Shown here: piece after piece, positions 1 to 7,960 of the stretch
Position numbering within the stretch: position 1 is the first letter of the stretch
How the letters are laid out: each line of letters starts with the position of its first letter
Assembly (NCBI GenBank): GCA_017560985.1
Contig: JAFZDX010000107.1
Span: 1 to 62,854 of the forward strand
Reading direction: 5' to 3'
DNA length: 62,854 nt
DNA from: Oscillospiraceae bacterium
Lineage (GTDB): Bacteria > Bacillota > Clostridia > Oscillospirales > Ruminococcaceae
The notes under the pieces: model-generated
The model's input: only the letters and a program-made list of their open reading frames with translations
The model's database searches: none
What the model was told of the DNA's origin: nothing
Position numbers and translations under genes: made by a program

Positions 1-756
1 CATAAACTCTGCATCTCCGTCTTTATACAGACTTCCCATTCCCATAAATGCACCATTGATGGTAAATGAATGTGAACCTGTAAACTGAGGTATACCAGCA
101 GCAGTAAAAACAGGTGATATTTCCAGTTCGGCACTCATAATAGTATTATCTGTTGGTGTAAGAACAGCATCAACGCCAAGCGAAATAAGTTTTTTGGCAG
201 CATCGATAACTTCAGATTTGTTGTTTGGTGTTGCTTCAACCCATTCAATTCTTATATTTGTAAGATATTCCTTGGCCTCTTTGATTGGAAGTTTTGAAGA
301 AACTTCAGCTGTGTTGTACAACAGACCTATCTTTTGGGCATGTGGTACGGCTGCCAGAGCAACCTGTGCAAGTCTGCCACCATCAAGAGAGTCAGATGTA
401 CCGGTAATATACATACCAGGTTTTTCGAAAGAATCAATAACACCAGCACTGATTGGGTCAGAAACAGCACGGAACAGGATATTGATTTTATTTTCAGCCA
501 TAATATCTTTCATAACAACTGTTGTCGGTGTTGCTATGGACACTACCAGGTCAACTTTTGCTTCCACCAGCTTATCAGCGATTTCTTTCATCACTGATAT
601 ATCAGCCTTACCATCATAAACATAATCAGAGTAGCTGATATTGATATTGTATTTTTCGTTTAATTCATCAAGACATCTTTTGGCACCCAGTTCAATTCTG
701 TTAAGTGAAGCGTGGTCAGTGTATTTCACAATACCAACTTTATAATTTTCTTTCAT
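1..756 (-). CDS. ABC transporter substrate-binding protein, TrpX/DUF534-like (partial, C-terminus off window)
   Basis: The minus-strand frame is open from an ATG at 756 to the left edge (252 codons, no stop). The translation has the alternating fold of periplasmic-binding proteins of the TrpX/DUF534 type, with stretches such as VGIVKYTDH, LVVSIATPTT, AVSDPISAGV, GTSDSLDGG, IGLLYNTAE and PTDNTIMSA. This family normally feeds an ABC importer for aromatic amino acids or related small solutes, and permease and ATPase genes would be expected further left. An AAGAGGT site sits just before the ATG. Oddly, the protein starts directly at the first beta strand, with no signal peptide or lipobox. An upstream in-frame ATG would add only seven polar residues. 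The family call is good; the substrate is unknown. Confidence 0.8.
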   Translation of the reverse strand, partial: MKENYKVGIVKYTDHASLNRIELGAKRCLDELNEKYNINISYSDYVYDGKADISVMKEIADKLVEAKVDLVVSIATPTTVVMKDIMAENKINILFRAVSDPISAGVIDSFEKPGMYITGTSDSLDGGRLAQVALAAVPHAQKIGLLYNTAEVSSKLPIKEAKEYLTNIRIEWVEATPNNKSEVIDAAKKLISLGVDAVLTPTDNTIMSAELEISPVFTAAGIPQFTGSHSFTINGAFMGMGSLYKDGDAEFM

Positions 757-788
757 AATATACCTCTTAAAGCGCATTAACTGAAATA

Positions 789-817
789 ATTATACACCCA
801 GATATTATAAAATTCAA
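789..817 (-). promoter_or_regulatory. SigA-type promoter for the substrate-binding protein gene
   Basis: Read on the minus strand, TTGAAT (817-812) and TATAAT (794-789) are separated by 17 nt, about 33 nt before the start codon at 756. It lies back to back with the promoter at 833-861. Confidence 0.65.
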
Positions 818-832
818 ATATTAATGACGCTG

Positions 833-861
833 TTGAAAAAAATATATTAAATTATTATAAT
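833..861 (+). promoter_or_regulatory. SigA-type promoter for the alpha/beta hydrolase gene
   Basis: TTGAAA (833-838) and TATAAT (856-861) are separated by 17 nt. The start codon follows at 891 with a GCAGGTG ribosome-binding site. Confidence 0.65.
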
Positions 862-890
862 GAAAATGATAATTATAGGCAGGTGATTAT

Positions 891-1631
891 ATGGTTTTTA
901 CTGAATACGGCGCAGGAAACGAAAAGACAGTTATATTGTTGCATGGTGGTGGTCTGGCACAGTGGGGATATGAAGCAGTGGCAAAACTTCTTGCCGACAG
1001 CTATCATATTATTTTACCTGTTCTCGATGGCCACGGGGATTCTGACAGGAATTTTGAATCCATAGAAGATAATGCTGGGTATATCATAGATTTTATTGAC
1101 CGTAATTTTGATGGTAAGGTTTTTGCTGTTGGCGGTCTGTCGCTGGGCGGACAGATTGCGTTGGAAATGCTATCCCAAAGAAAGGATATATGCCAGTATG
1201 CTTTTATAGAAAGTGCATTGGTTTTACAGTCAAAACTGACAGCTGTACTGACAAAACCTATGATTGACTTATCATATTTTCTTATATCAAAACCTTGGTT
1301 TGCCAGATTACAGTTTGACTATCTTAAAATCAATCCAGATTTATTCCAACAATATTATATAGACAGCTGCAAAATTACAAAAGAAAATATGATTTCTTTT
1401 CTGAAAGCCAATTCTTTATACACCCTAAAGCCTGGATTAAAAGATACCGAAGCCAAAGTTCTTATAATGGCAGGGGAAAAGGAAGTAAAAAGTATAATTG
1501 AATCTTCACATATTATCAAGGATACAATGCCCAATAGCAGACTTGAAATTATACCCGAACTATACCATGGACAGTTATCTATGAACAAACCAGAGAAATA
1601 TATTTCGCGTTTTGAAAAACATATAAAATAA
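891..1631 (+). CDS. Alpha/beta-fold hydrolase
   Basis: This 246-aa protein has the standard elements of a cytosolic alpha/beta hydrolase. There is an oxyanion-hole HGGG at 18-21, a nucleophile elbow GLSLGG at 82-87 with Ser84 as the likely nucleophile, an acidic residue in GEKEV (E196 or E198) and a catalytic His226 in YHGQ. There is no signal peptide. The family includes esterases, lipases and small-molecule hydrolases, and the sequence does not reveal the substrate. It is a single-gene unit: it has its own promoter, faces away from the binding-protein gene, and is followed by a separate promoter for pyrH. The ATG at 891 is supported by GCAGGTG seven bases upstream. Confidence 0.85.
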   Translation: MVFTEYGAGNEKTVILLHGGGLAQWGYEAVAKLLADSYHIILPVLDGHGDSDRNFESIEDNAGYIIDFIDRNFDGKVFAVGGLSLGGQIALEMLSQRKDICQYAFIESALVLQSKLTAVLTKPMIDLSYFLISKPWFARLQFDYLKINPDLFQQYYIDSCKITKENMISFLKANSLYTLKPGLKDTEAKVLIMAGEKEVKSIIESSHIIKDTMPNSRLEIIPELYHGQLSMNKPEKYISRFEKHIK

Positions 1632-1690
1632 AATCGGTTTACAAGTTTATTAATTTTTTATTCACACAAAATACAATAATTAGCCTTTAC

Positions 1691-1719
1691 TTTACATACA
1701 AAATGTAGTAAAATATGAT
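1691..1719 (+). promoter_or_regulatory. SigA-type promoter for pyrH-frr
   Basis: TTTACA (1691-1696) and TATGAT (1714-1719) are separated by 17 nt. An overlapping alternative, TTTACT (1686-1691) with TAAAAT (1709-1714), also has 17-nt spacing. Either would start a transcript just ahead of pyrH. Confidence 0.6.
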
Positions 1720-1750
1720 AAAATAATGTGTAAAAAATGGGGTGCCCAAT

Positions 1751-2455
1751 ATGTCTATCAAATATAACAGAATATTGATTAAACTGAGCGGTGAAGCCCT
1801 GGCCGGCGAAAAAGGTTTTGGCCTGGACTATCCAACAGTTCTTGAAATTTGTAAAAATATAAAAGACGCACATGACCTTGGTGCTGAAATTGCTATTGTT
1901 GTTGGTGGTGGTAACTTCTGGCGTGGCCGTTCATCAGGCGATATGGAAAGAACAAGAGCTGACCAGATTGGTATGCTGGCAACAGTTATGAATGCTCTTT
2001 CAGTTGCTGATGCACTGGAACATCTGGGGGTTGAAGTAAGAGTACAGGCTGCTCTTCAGATGCAGCAGGTTGCAGAACCATATATCAGAAACCGTGCTAC
2101 AAGACATCTGGAAAAAGGCAGAGTAGTTATCTTTGCTTGCGGTACTGGTAATCCATTCTTCTCAACAGATACAGCAGCAGCCCTGAGAGCAGCAGAAATC
2201 AATGCTGACATTATTTTCAAGGCTACAATGGTTGATGGTGTTTATGATAAAGACCCTAAAAAATATCCTGATGCTGTAAAATATGATACACTTTCATTTA
2301 CTCAGGTTCTTACTGACCAGTTAAATGTTATGGATATGACTGCTGCTACAATGTGCCGTGACAACAAACTGCCAATTCTTGTGTTCGATATGGTAGATGG
2401 CAATATTGTAAAAGCTATCAAAGGCGAAACAATCGGTACATTGGTACAGGAATAA
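1751..2455 (+). CDS. pyrH: UMP kinase
   Basis: UMP kinase phosphorylates UMP to UDP with ATP in pyrimidine nucleotide synthesis and belongs to the amino-acid-kinase fold. The 234-aa protein shows the N-terminal KLSGEAL (11-17), the nucleotide-binding VGGGNFWRG (51-59), [21 protein letters not shown] and the family-typical [13 protein letters not shown]. Length is normal. I chose the ATG at 1751 because GGGGTG lies six bases upstream; a GTG at 1742 in the same frame would overlap that site. Frr follows after 14 nt, as in most bacteria, but the usual upstream partners rpsB and tsf are absent here. Confidence 0.96.
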   Translation: MSIKYNRILIKLSGEALAGEKGFGLDYPTVLEICKNIKDAHDLGAEIAIVVGGGNFWRGRSSGDMERTRADQIGMLATVMNALSVADALEHLGVEVRVQAALQMQQVAEPYIRNRATRHLEKGRVVIFACGTGNPFFSTDTAAALRAAEINADIIFKATMVDGVYDKDPKKYPDAVKYDTLSFTQVLTDQLNVMDMTAATMCRDNKLPILVFDMVDGNIVKAIKGETIGTLVQE

Positions 2456-2469
2456 AGGAGATTTTAGTT

Positions 2470-3015
2470 ATGACAAAGAAATTTGAAGATAAAATGGTAA
2501 GTGCTGTAAAGCACCTTGAAAGCGAATATTCATCAGTTCGTGCAGGCAGAGCAAACCCAGGTGTTCTGGATAAAGTAACAGTTGATTACTACGGTGTTGC
2601 TACTCCAATTAACCAGGTTGCAACTGTTTCTGTAACAGAAGCAAGAACTCTTTCTATCCAGCCATGGGACAGAAGCCTGCTGAAAGCTGTTGTAAAAGCT
2701 ATCCAGATGTCTGATGTTGGTATTAACCCAATCGATGATGGTATCAGCATTCGTCTGGTTTTCCCAGCACCAACAGAAGAACGTCGTAAAGCACTGGCAA
2801 AAGATGTTTCAAAAATGGCAGAAGATGCAAAAGTTGCTGTTAGAAACGTTAGACGTGACGCTATGGACAAATTCAAAGCTGCTAAAAAAGCTGGCGAACT
2901 GACAGAAGACGACCAGAAAAAACTGGAAGAAAAAATGCAGAAAATTACAGACAAGTTTATCAAAGAAATTGATGAAGTTGCAGCCAAGAAAACTAAAGAA
3001 GTTATGGAACTGTAA
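2470..3015 (+). CDS. frr: Ribosome recycling factor
   Basis: RRF splits post-termination ribosomes together with EF-G. The 181-aa protein has the conserved triple-helix-bundle signature regions EYSSVRAGRANPG near the N-terminus, YYGVATPINQVA and the C-terminal RNVRRDAMDKFK, EDDQKKLEEKMQK and KFIKEID. This is slightly shorter than the usual 185 aa but complete. An AAAGGAG site precedes the ATG. It is cotranscribed with pyrH and followed by a hairpin terminator. Confidence 0.97.
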   Translation: MTKKFEDKMVSAVKHLESEYSSVRAGRANPGVLDKVTVDYYGVATPINQVATVSVTEARTLSIQPWDRSLLKAVVKAIQMSDVGINPIDDGISIRLVFPAPTEERRKALAKDVSKMAEDAKVAVRNVRRDAMDKFKAAKKAGELTEDDQKKLEEKMQKITDKFIKEIDEVAAKKTKEVMEL

Positions 3016-3039
3016 TTTAATTTACCGGGTCTATTTATT

Positions 3040-3072
3040 AAAGGGCATATTGGTTGATATGCCCTTTATTTT
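3040..3072 (+). terminator. Rho-independent terminator after frr
   Basis: The 11-bp stem AAAGGGCATAT / ATATGCCCTTT (3040-3050 with 3057-3067) has a TGGTTG loop and is followed by ATTTTC. It separates pyrH-frr from uppS. The short T tail suggests some read-through into the next operon. Confidence 0.8.
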
Positions 3073-3095
3073 CATATAATTGAATTGAGGTAAAA

Positions 3096-3803
3096 ATGGA
3101 TAACAATATCATAATTCCAAAACATATTGGTATTATTATGGATGGCAATGGCCGCTGGGCTAAAAAGAGAATGCTGCCACGCAATATGGGCCATAAAAAA
3201 GGGGCAGAAGTTTTTCAGGATATTACAAGATATTGTAATGAACTGGGGCTTGAATCTGTTACATTTTATGCTTTTTCGACAGAAAACTGGAAAAGACCTG
3301 TTGAAGAGGTAAATGGTATAATGTCACTGCTCAAAGAATATCTTATAAAAGCATTTGACTATGAAAAAGAAAATAACAGGGTTGTATTCCTGGGGGATAA
3401 ATCAGCTTTCAGTGGTGAACTGCTGGAACTTATGCTGGATATTGAAGAAAAAACAAAAGACAGAAAAGGCATGACACTTAATATTGCGCTTAACTACGGT
3501 GCAAGAAACGAGATCGTTCACGCTACAAAGGCCATTGCACAGATGGTTAAAAATGGAGAAATTGCAGTAGAAGATATCAATGAAGAACTAATAAGCAACA
3601 ATCTTTATACAAAAGGTCAGCCTGACCCTGACTTTATACTCAGACCAAGTGGAGAAAAACGTATTTCAAACTTTCTTCTGTGGCAGATTGCTTATTCAGA
3701 GTTTGTTTATATGGATGTTCTCTGGCCTGATTTTACCAGAAAAGATTTAGATGCCGCTATTATTGAGTTCAATAAAAGAAACAGACGCTTTGGCGGTGTA
3801 TAA
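3096..3803 (+). CDS. uppS: Undecaprenyl diphosphate synthase (isoprenyl transferase)
   Basis: UppS condenses eight isopentenyl units onto farnesyl diphosphate in cis to make the C55 carrier for wall polymers. The 235-aa protein starts with the family signature HIGIIMDGNGRWAKKR, with the Mg-binding Asp16, then FYAFSTENW and the C-terminal RPSGEKRISNFLLWQ. Length is typical. GAGG precedes the ATG. It heads the run uppS-cdsA-dxr-rseP-ispG-polC, so the enzyme that uses the MEP-pathway product sits beside dxr and ispG. Confidence 0.96.
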   Translation: MDNNIIIPKHIGIIMDGNGRWAKKRMLPRNMGHKKGAEVFQDITRYCNELGLESVTFYAFSTENWKRPVEEVNGIMSLLKEYLIKAFDYEKENNRVVFLGDKSAFSGELLELMLDIEEKTKDRKGMTLNIALNYGARNEIVHATKAIAQMVKNGEIAVEDINEELISNNLYTKGQPDPDFILRPSGEKRISNFLLWQIAYSEFVYMDVLWPDFTRKDLDAAIIEFNKRNRRFGGV

Positions 3804-3812
3804 GGAGATTTT

Positions 3813-4703
3813 ATGAAAACGAGAGTTATATCTGGTTTGGTTGGAATAGTAATATTATTCCTTGTATTAAGCCAGTTTCATACTTGGATTTTTAATGCTG
3901 TACTCTTTGCTTTGTATTGCATTGCAGTAACAGAAATACAGAATGCGTTTAAAGAAAACAATGTAAAAATGACATCAGCAGTCCTTATATCAGCTGGATT
4001 TGTGGGGCTTATTGTTCCATATTATTTTGAAGTTAATGGTGGGCAGATAAACTTTATGTTAGTTGCAGCATTGTTTGTTGCGGCATTTGCTTTTGTAGTA
4101 GTTTTTAATTTTGACAAAATTCAGTTTACTGCAGTGGCTTCAGAAATAGCATTCGGGCTGTATGTATTGTTGGGTTTTTATTCTATTTTACGTTTCAAAA
4201 TGCTCTTACCATATACACCGTTTGGATGGGATGGTGTTTTCCTTGCAATCTGTGCCGCTGTTATGGCCTGGGGCGGAGATGTGTGTGCATATTTCAGCGG
4301 ATTCCTTTTCGGCAAACATAAACTTGCTCCCACACTTAGCCCTAAGAAAACAGTAGAAGGTGCTATTGGTGGCGTAATAGGTGTAGTTGCACTTGAATGG
4401 TTGGTAATGTGGGTTTACAGCATAATAAAACCGATCCTGGAACATTCAACTGTTGTTTATTCTTTCGATGCACAGCATATGCTGTTTTTCGGTGCCATTG
4501 CCGCTGTAGGCGCTGCCGTTGGTATGATTGGCGATTTGTTTGCGTCAGCAGTTAAAAGACATGTAGGAATAAAAGACTATGGCAAGATTATGCCTGGTCA
4601 TGGTGGTGTTCTGGACAGATTTGACAGCATAATTCTGGTTGCGCCACTTGTTTCTGCTGTTTTAGGCTTTATAGTTGAAAACGGAGGTGTTTTCGGTGTA
4701 TAA
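3813..4703 (+). CDS. cdsA: Phosphatidate cytidylyltransferase (CDP-diglyceride synthase)
   Basis: CdsA makes CDP-diacylglycerol from phosphatidic acid and CTP at the membrane. The 296-aa protein is highly hydrophobic with about eight membrane segments. It carries the family signature near the C-terminus: SAVKRHVGIKDYGK followed by MPGHGGVLDRFDS. It starts 9 nt after uppS with an AAGGAG site. Its stop codon lies 8 nt inside dxr, which suggests translational coupling. Confidence 0.95.
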   Translation: MKTRVISGLVGIVILFLVLSQFHTWIFNAVLFALYCIAVTEIQNAFKENNVKMTSAVLISAGFVGLIVPYYFEVNGGQINFMLVAALFVAAFAFVVVFNFDKIQFTAVASEIAFGLYVLLGFYSILRFKMLLPYTPFGWDGVFLAICAAVMAWGGDVCAYFSGFLFGKHKLAPTLSPKKTVEGAIGGVIGVVALEWLVMWVYSIIKPILEHSTVVYSFDAQHMLFFGAIAAVGAAVGMIGDLFASAVKRHVGIKDYGKIMPGHGGVLDRFDSIILVAPLVSAVLGFIVENGGVFGV

Positions 4704-5850
4704 AAATATAATAGTTCTTGGTTCAACTGGTTCTATCGGTACACAGACACTTGATGTGTGTCGCAAACACAATATAAATGTAATAGCTCTTTCCGCCAAC
4801 AGAAGTTTAGACACTATCCGTAAGCAGATTCTTGAGTTCAAACCACAGTATGTTTGCTTAACAGATGAAAATGTTGCCAACACTTTTAAAGATGAAGCAA
4901 AAGAACTGGGGGTAGAACTGCTGGCTGGTAAACAGGGGCTTGTACAGCTGGCCCAGCTGGAAGTGGAAGACACTGTTGTACTGAATGCTGTTGTTGGTAT
5001 AGCAGGCCTTCAGGCTACACTTGCCGCTATTGAAAGTGGCAAGGATGTTGCCCTTGCAAACAAGGAAAGCCTTGTTACAGGCGGTAAACTGGTTATGGAT
5101 GCAGTAAAACGCAACAATGTAAAACTGCTTCCTGTTGACAGTGAACATTCTGCAATTTTCCAGTGCCTTCAGGACCCATACAGTGCAAAGAAACTGAAGA
5201 AAATTATTCTTACAGCTTCGGGCGGTCCTTTCTTTGGCTATACAAAAGAACAGCTGGAAACAGTTACAAAAGCCCAGGCACTTAAACATCCTAACTGGTC
5301 TATGGGTTCTAAAATAACAATAGACTCTGCATCACTTATGAATAAAGGACTGGAACTTATCGAAGCAGTATGGCTTTTTGATGTAAAACCAAGTGATGTG
5401 CAGATAGTTGTACACAGACAGAGCATTATCCATTCAGCAGTTCAGTTTGTAGATAACAGTGTTATCGCACAGCTGGGTGTACCGGATATGCGTCTGCCTA
5501 TTCAGTATGCAATTACTTATCCGGATAGATTCGACTGTCCGGCAGATGAATTGGATTTCTTTGCAATGAAAGACCTTACATTTGCACCTGCAGACCCTGA
5601 TACATTCCTTTGTCTTAAAGCCGCAATGGAAGCCATTGATAAAGGTGGTCTGTACCCTTGTGCGGTAAATGGGGCAAATGAAAGGGCAGTACAGCTGTTC
5701 CTGGATGATAAAATTGCATTTGCGGACATTGGCCGCATTGTTTACAGGGTTCTTTCTGAATTTGAGTTTGGTGATGACTATACTTTGGATGAAGTATTTG
5801 AAACAGACAGAAAAGCAAGAGCCTTTGTAGATGCCCAATTATTGAAATAG
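4696..5850 (+). CDS. dxr: 1-deoxy-D-xylulose-5-phosphate reductoisomerase
   Basis: Dxr converts DXP to MEP with NADPH, the committed step of the MEP isoprenoid pathway. The 384-aa protein has the NADPH-binding VLGSTGSIGTQTLDV, ALANKESLV, the metal site PVDSEHSAIFQ, ASGGPF and HPNWSMGSKITIDSAS. I chose the GTG at 4696 because GGAGGTG (4683-4689) sits 6 nt upstream. A TTG at 4675 in the same frame would place that site inside the gene. It overlaps the end of cdsA by 8 nt. Confidence 0.96.
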   Translation: MYKNIIVLGSTGSIGTQTLDVCRKHNINVIALSANRSLDTIRKQILEFKPQYVCLTDENVANTFKDEAKELGVELLAGKQGLVQLAQLEVEDTVVLNAVVGIAGLQATLAAIESGKDVALANKESLVTGGKLVMDAVKRNNVKLLPVDSEHSAIFQCLQDPYSAKKLKKIILTASGGPFFGYTKEQLETVTKAQALKHPNWSMGSKITIDSASLMNKGLELIEAVWLFDVKPSDVQIVVHRQSIIHSAVQFVDNSVIAQLGVPDMRLPIQYAITYPDRFDCPADELDFFAMKDLTFAPADPDTFLCLKAAMEAIDKGGLYPCAVNGANERAVQLFLDDKIAFADIGRIVYRVLSEFEFGDDYTLDEVFETDRKARAFVDAQLLK

Positions 5851-5866
5851 AGGTTTTTGATATTTA

Positions 5867-6886
5867 ATGAGTATTTTGGTTTCTATTCTGGTTTTTGGTG
5901 TTGTAATAATGATTCATGAACTGGGTCATTTTATAATGGCAAAATCCAGTGGAATTAGAGTAAATGAATTCAGCATCGGTATGGGTCCACAGCTTTTTGG
6001 TAAAAAGGTTGGTGACACAGAATATTCAGTCCGTGCTTTACCTATTGGCGGTTATGTAGCAATGGAAGGTGAAGACGAAGAAAGCGATGCAGAAGATTCA
6101 TTTAATTCTGCACCTGTACAAAACAGAATAGGTGTAGTAGTGGCAGGTGCTGTAATGAATATGATACTGGGCTTTCTGGTATTGTTATTCCTTACCAGCA
6201 GACAGTCTGCAATCACCAGCCGAACAGTATACGGTTTTTATGAAGGTGCAATGACACAGCAGACCGGGCTTATGGCAGGTGATGAAATCGTGGCTATCAA
6301 CGGTAGAAAATGCTATATTGCCAACGATGTTATATATGAATTTGCCAGAACACAGAATGGTGTGGCAGACTTTACTGTTATCCGTAATGGAGAGAAAATT
6401 CTGCTGGAAGATGTTACTTTCGACACATATATTGATGAAGAAACAGGTCTTAAACAGATGGTTATAGATTTTTCTGTTTATCCAATAGAAAAAACTATAC
6501 CTAATATGTTGAAAGAGGCTGGCAACTGGACTATTTCCATTGCACGAATGGTATTTTTAAGCCTGGTAGATTTGGTTACAGGTAATGTGGCAATAAACCA
6601 GATGTCCGGGCCAGTAGGTATTGTTTCCACAATCAGTGATGCCGTAAGCTATGGTCTGGAATCTGTGCTTATGATTCTGGCTATGATTACAATAAATCTG
6701 GGGGTATTCAACCTTTTACCTTTCCCAGCTCTTGATGGTGGCAGACTGGTATTTCTTCTTGTAGAATTGGTAAGAGGTAAACCTGTTGACCAGAAATATG
6801 AAATGTGGGTTAACAGTGCCGGTATTGTAATACTGCTGGGCTTTATGGCTTTTGTTACATTCAGTGATATAACACGATTATTTTAA
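5867..6886 (+). CDS. rseP: Site-2 protease RseP/RasP
   Basis: This is an intramembrane zinc metalloprotease that cleaves anti-sigma factors and remnant signal peptides. The 339-aa protein has the zinc motif HELGH (17-21) in its first membrane helix, a central PDZ domain roughly at residues 115-190, and the third zinc ligand region NLLPFPALDGG (282-292). Four membrane helices are expected. The ATG is preceded by AGAGG at a rather long spacing of about 13 nt. No closer in-frame start exists, because a TGA lies at 5858. The stop is immediately followed by ispG. Confidence 0.95.
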   Translation: MSILVSILVFGVVIMIHELGHFIMAKSSGIRVNEFSIGMGPQLFGKKVGDTEYSVRALPIGGYVAMEGEDEESDAEDSFNSAPVQNRIGVVVAGAVMNMILGFLVLLFLTSRQSAITSRTVYGFYEGAMTQQTGLMAGDEIVAINGRKCYIANDVIYEFARTQNGVADFTVIRNGEKILLEDVTFDTYIDEETGLKQMVIDFSVYPIEKTIPNMLKEAGNWTISIARMVFLSLVDLVTGNVAINQMSGPVGIVSTISDAVSYGLESVLMILAMITINLGVFNLLPFPALDGGRLVFLLVELVRGKPVDQKYEMWVNSAGIVILLGFMAFVTFSDITRLF

Positions 6887-7960
6887 ATGGTGAAAATTAT
6901 GAGACATGAAAAAAGACAAGTAAAAGTTGGTAATGTATATCTGGGCGGCAATAACCCTGTTCTTGTTCAGAGTATGCTCAATGTAAAATCCAATGATGTA
7001 CTGGGAAATGTACAGCAGGCAGTTGCTCTTGAAAAAGAAGGCTGTCAGATTGTGCGTGTTTCAGTACCAAATCTGGAAGATGTACGTCTTATAGAAGCAA
7101 TCAAGAAAGAAGTAAAAATTCCACTGGTTGCAGATATTCACTTTGATTATCGTATCGCCATCGAATCTGTTGCGGCAGGTATCGACAAAGTTCGTATAAA
7201 CCCAGGTAACATAGGTGATGATGATAGGGTAAGACAGGTTGTAAAAGCCTGCCAGGCACATAATGTTCCTATCAGAATTGGTGTAAATGCAGGCAGTCTG
7301 GAAAAACATATACTTGCAAAACATGGCGCACCAACACCTGACGCGCTGTGTGAAAGTGCAATGTATCATATCAAACTGCTGGAAAAATTTGATTTTAACG
7401 ATATAATCGTTTCTATCAAATCTTCCAATGTTCCTACAATGGTTCAGGCTTACAGACAGCTGGATTCTATGTGTGATTATCCACTGCATCTGGGTGTTAC
7501 AGAAGCTGGCACATATCGTATGGGGCTTATTAAATCCGGTATGGGTATCGGTGCACTGCTGATGGATGGTATCGGTGATACACTGCGTGTTTCACTTACT
7601 GATTCACCACTTAAAGAAATCCCAGCAGGTTTTGATATTCTTCGTGCGGCCGGTATTAAAGTACCAGGTCCAGAAATTATCTCCTGTCCAACCTGTGGCA
7701 GAACAAACCTTGACGTGGCTGCCATTGCCACACAGGTAGAAGAAAGATTAAAAGGTATAACTAAAGATATAAAAGTTGCTGTAATGGGCTGTGCTGTTAA
7801 TGGCCCTGGTGAAGCCAGGGAAGCTGACATCGGTATCGCCTGTGGTGTAGACAATGCTGTCCTTTTCAAAAAAGGTGAAAAGGTAAAAGTTCTCAAAGGT
7901 GACTTTATAGACGAATTTGTAAAAGATATCTACAATTTTTTAGAGGAAAAAAGTGAGTAA
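6887..7960 (+). CDS. ispG: 4-hydroxy-3-methylbut-2-en-1-yl diphosphate synthase
   Basis: IspG (GcpE) is the [4Fe-4S] enzyme that reductively converts MEcPP to HMBPP in the MEP pathway. The 357-aa protein has the TIM-barrel opening VGNVYLGGNNPVLVQSM and VADIHFDYRIA, and the C-terminal cluster ligands CPTCGRTNLDV and GCAVNGPGEAREADIG. The ATG at 6887 touches the rseP stop (TAAATG). The in-frame ATG at 6899, with GGTG upstream, is an equally possible start and would give 353 aa. It overlaps polC by 8 nt. Confidence 0.95.
   Translation: MVKIMRHEKRQVKVGNVYLGGNNPVLVQSMLNVKSNDVLGNVQQAVALEKEGCQIVRVSVPNLEDVRLIEAIKKEVKIPLVADIHFDYRIAIESVAAGIDKVRINPGNIGDDDRVRQVVKACQAHNVPIRIGVNAGSLEKHILAKHGAPTPDALCESAMYHIKLLEKFDFNDIIVSIKSSNVPTMVQAYRQLDSMCDYPLHLGVTEAGTYRMGLIKSGMGIGALLMDGIGDTLRVSLTDSPLKEIPAGFDILRAAGIKVPGPEIISCPTCGRTNLDVAAIATQVEERLKGITKDIKVAVMGCAVNGPGEAREADIGIACGVDNAVLFKKGEKVKVLKGDFIDEFVKDIYNFLEEKSE

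Noticed and set aside
848..880. Fur/PerR-like AT palindrome downstream of the hydrolase promoter
   Set aside because: Only a loose similarity to TGATAAT-type boxes in a very AT-rich leader; no iron or peroxide gene is nearby.
3050..3080. Promoter directly before uppS using TATAAT at 3075-3080
   Set aside because: Candidate -35 boxes give 15- or 19-nt spacing and sit inside the frr terminator stem, so read-through from frr is as likely.
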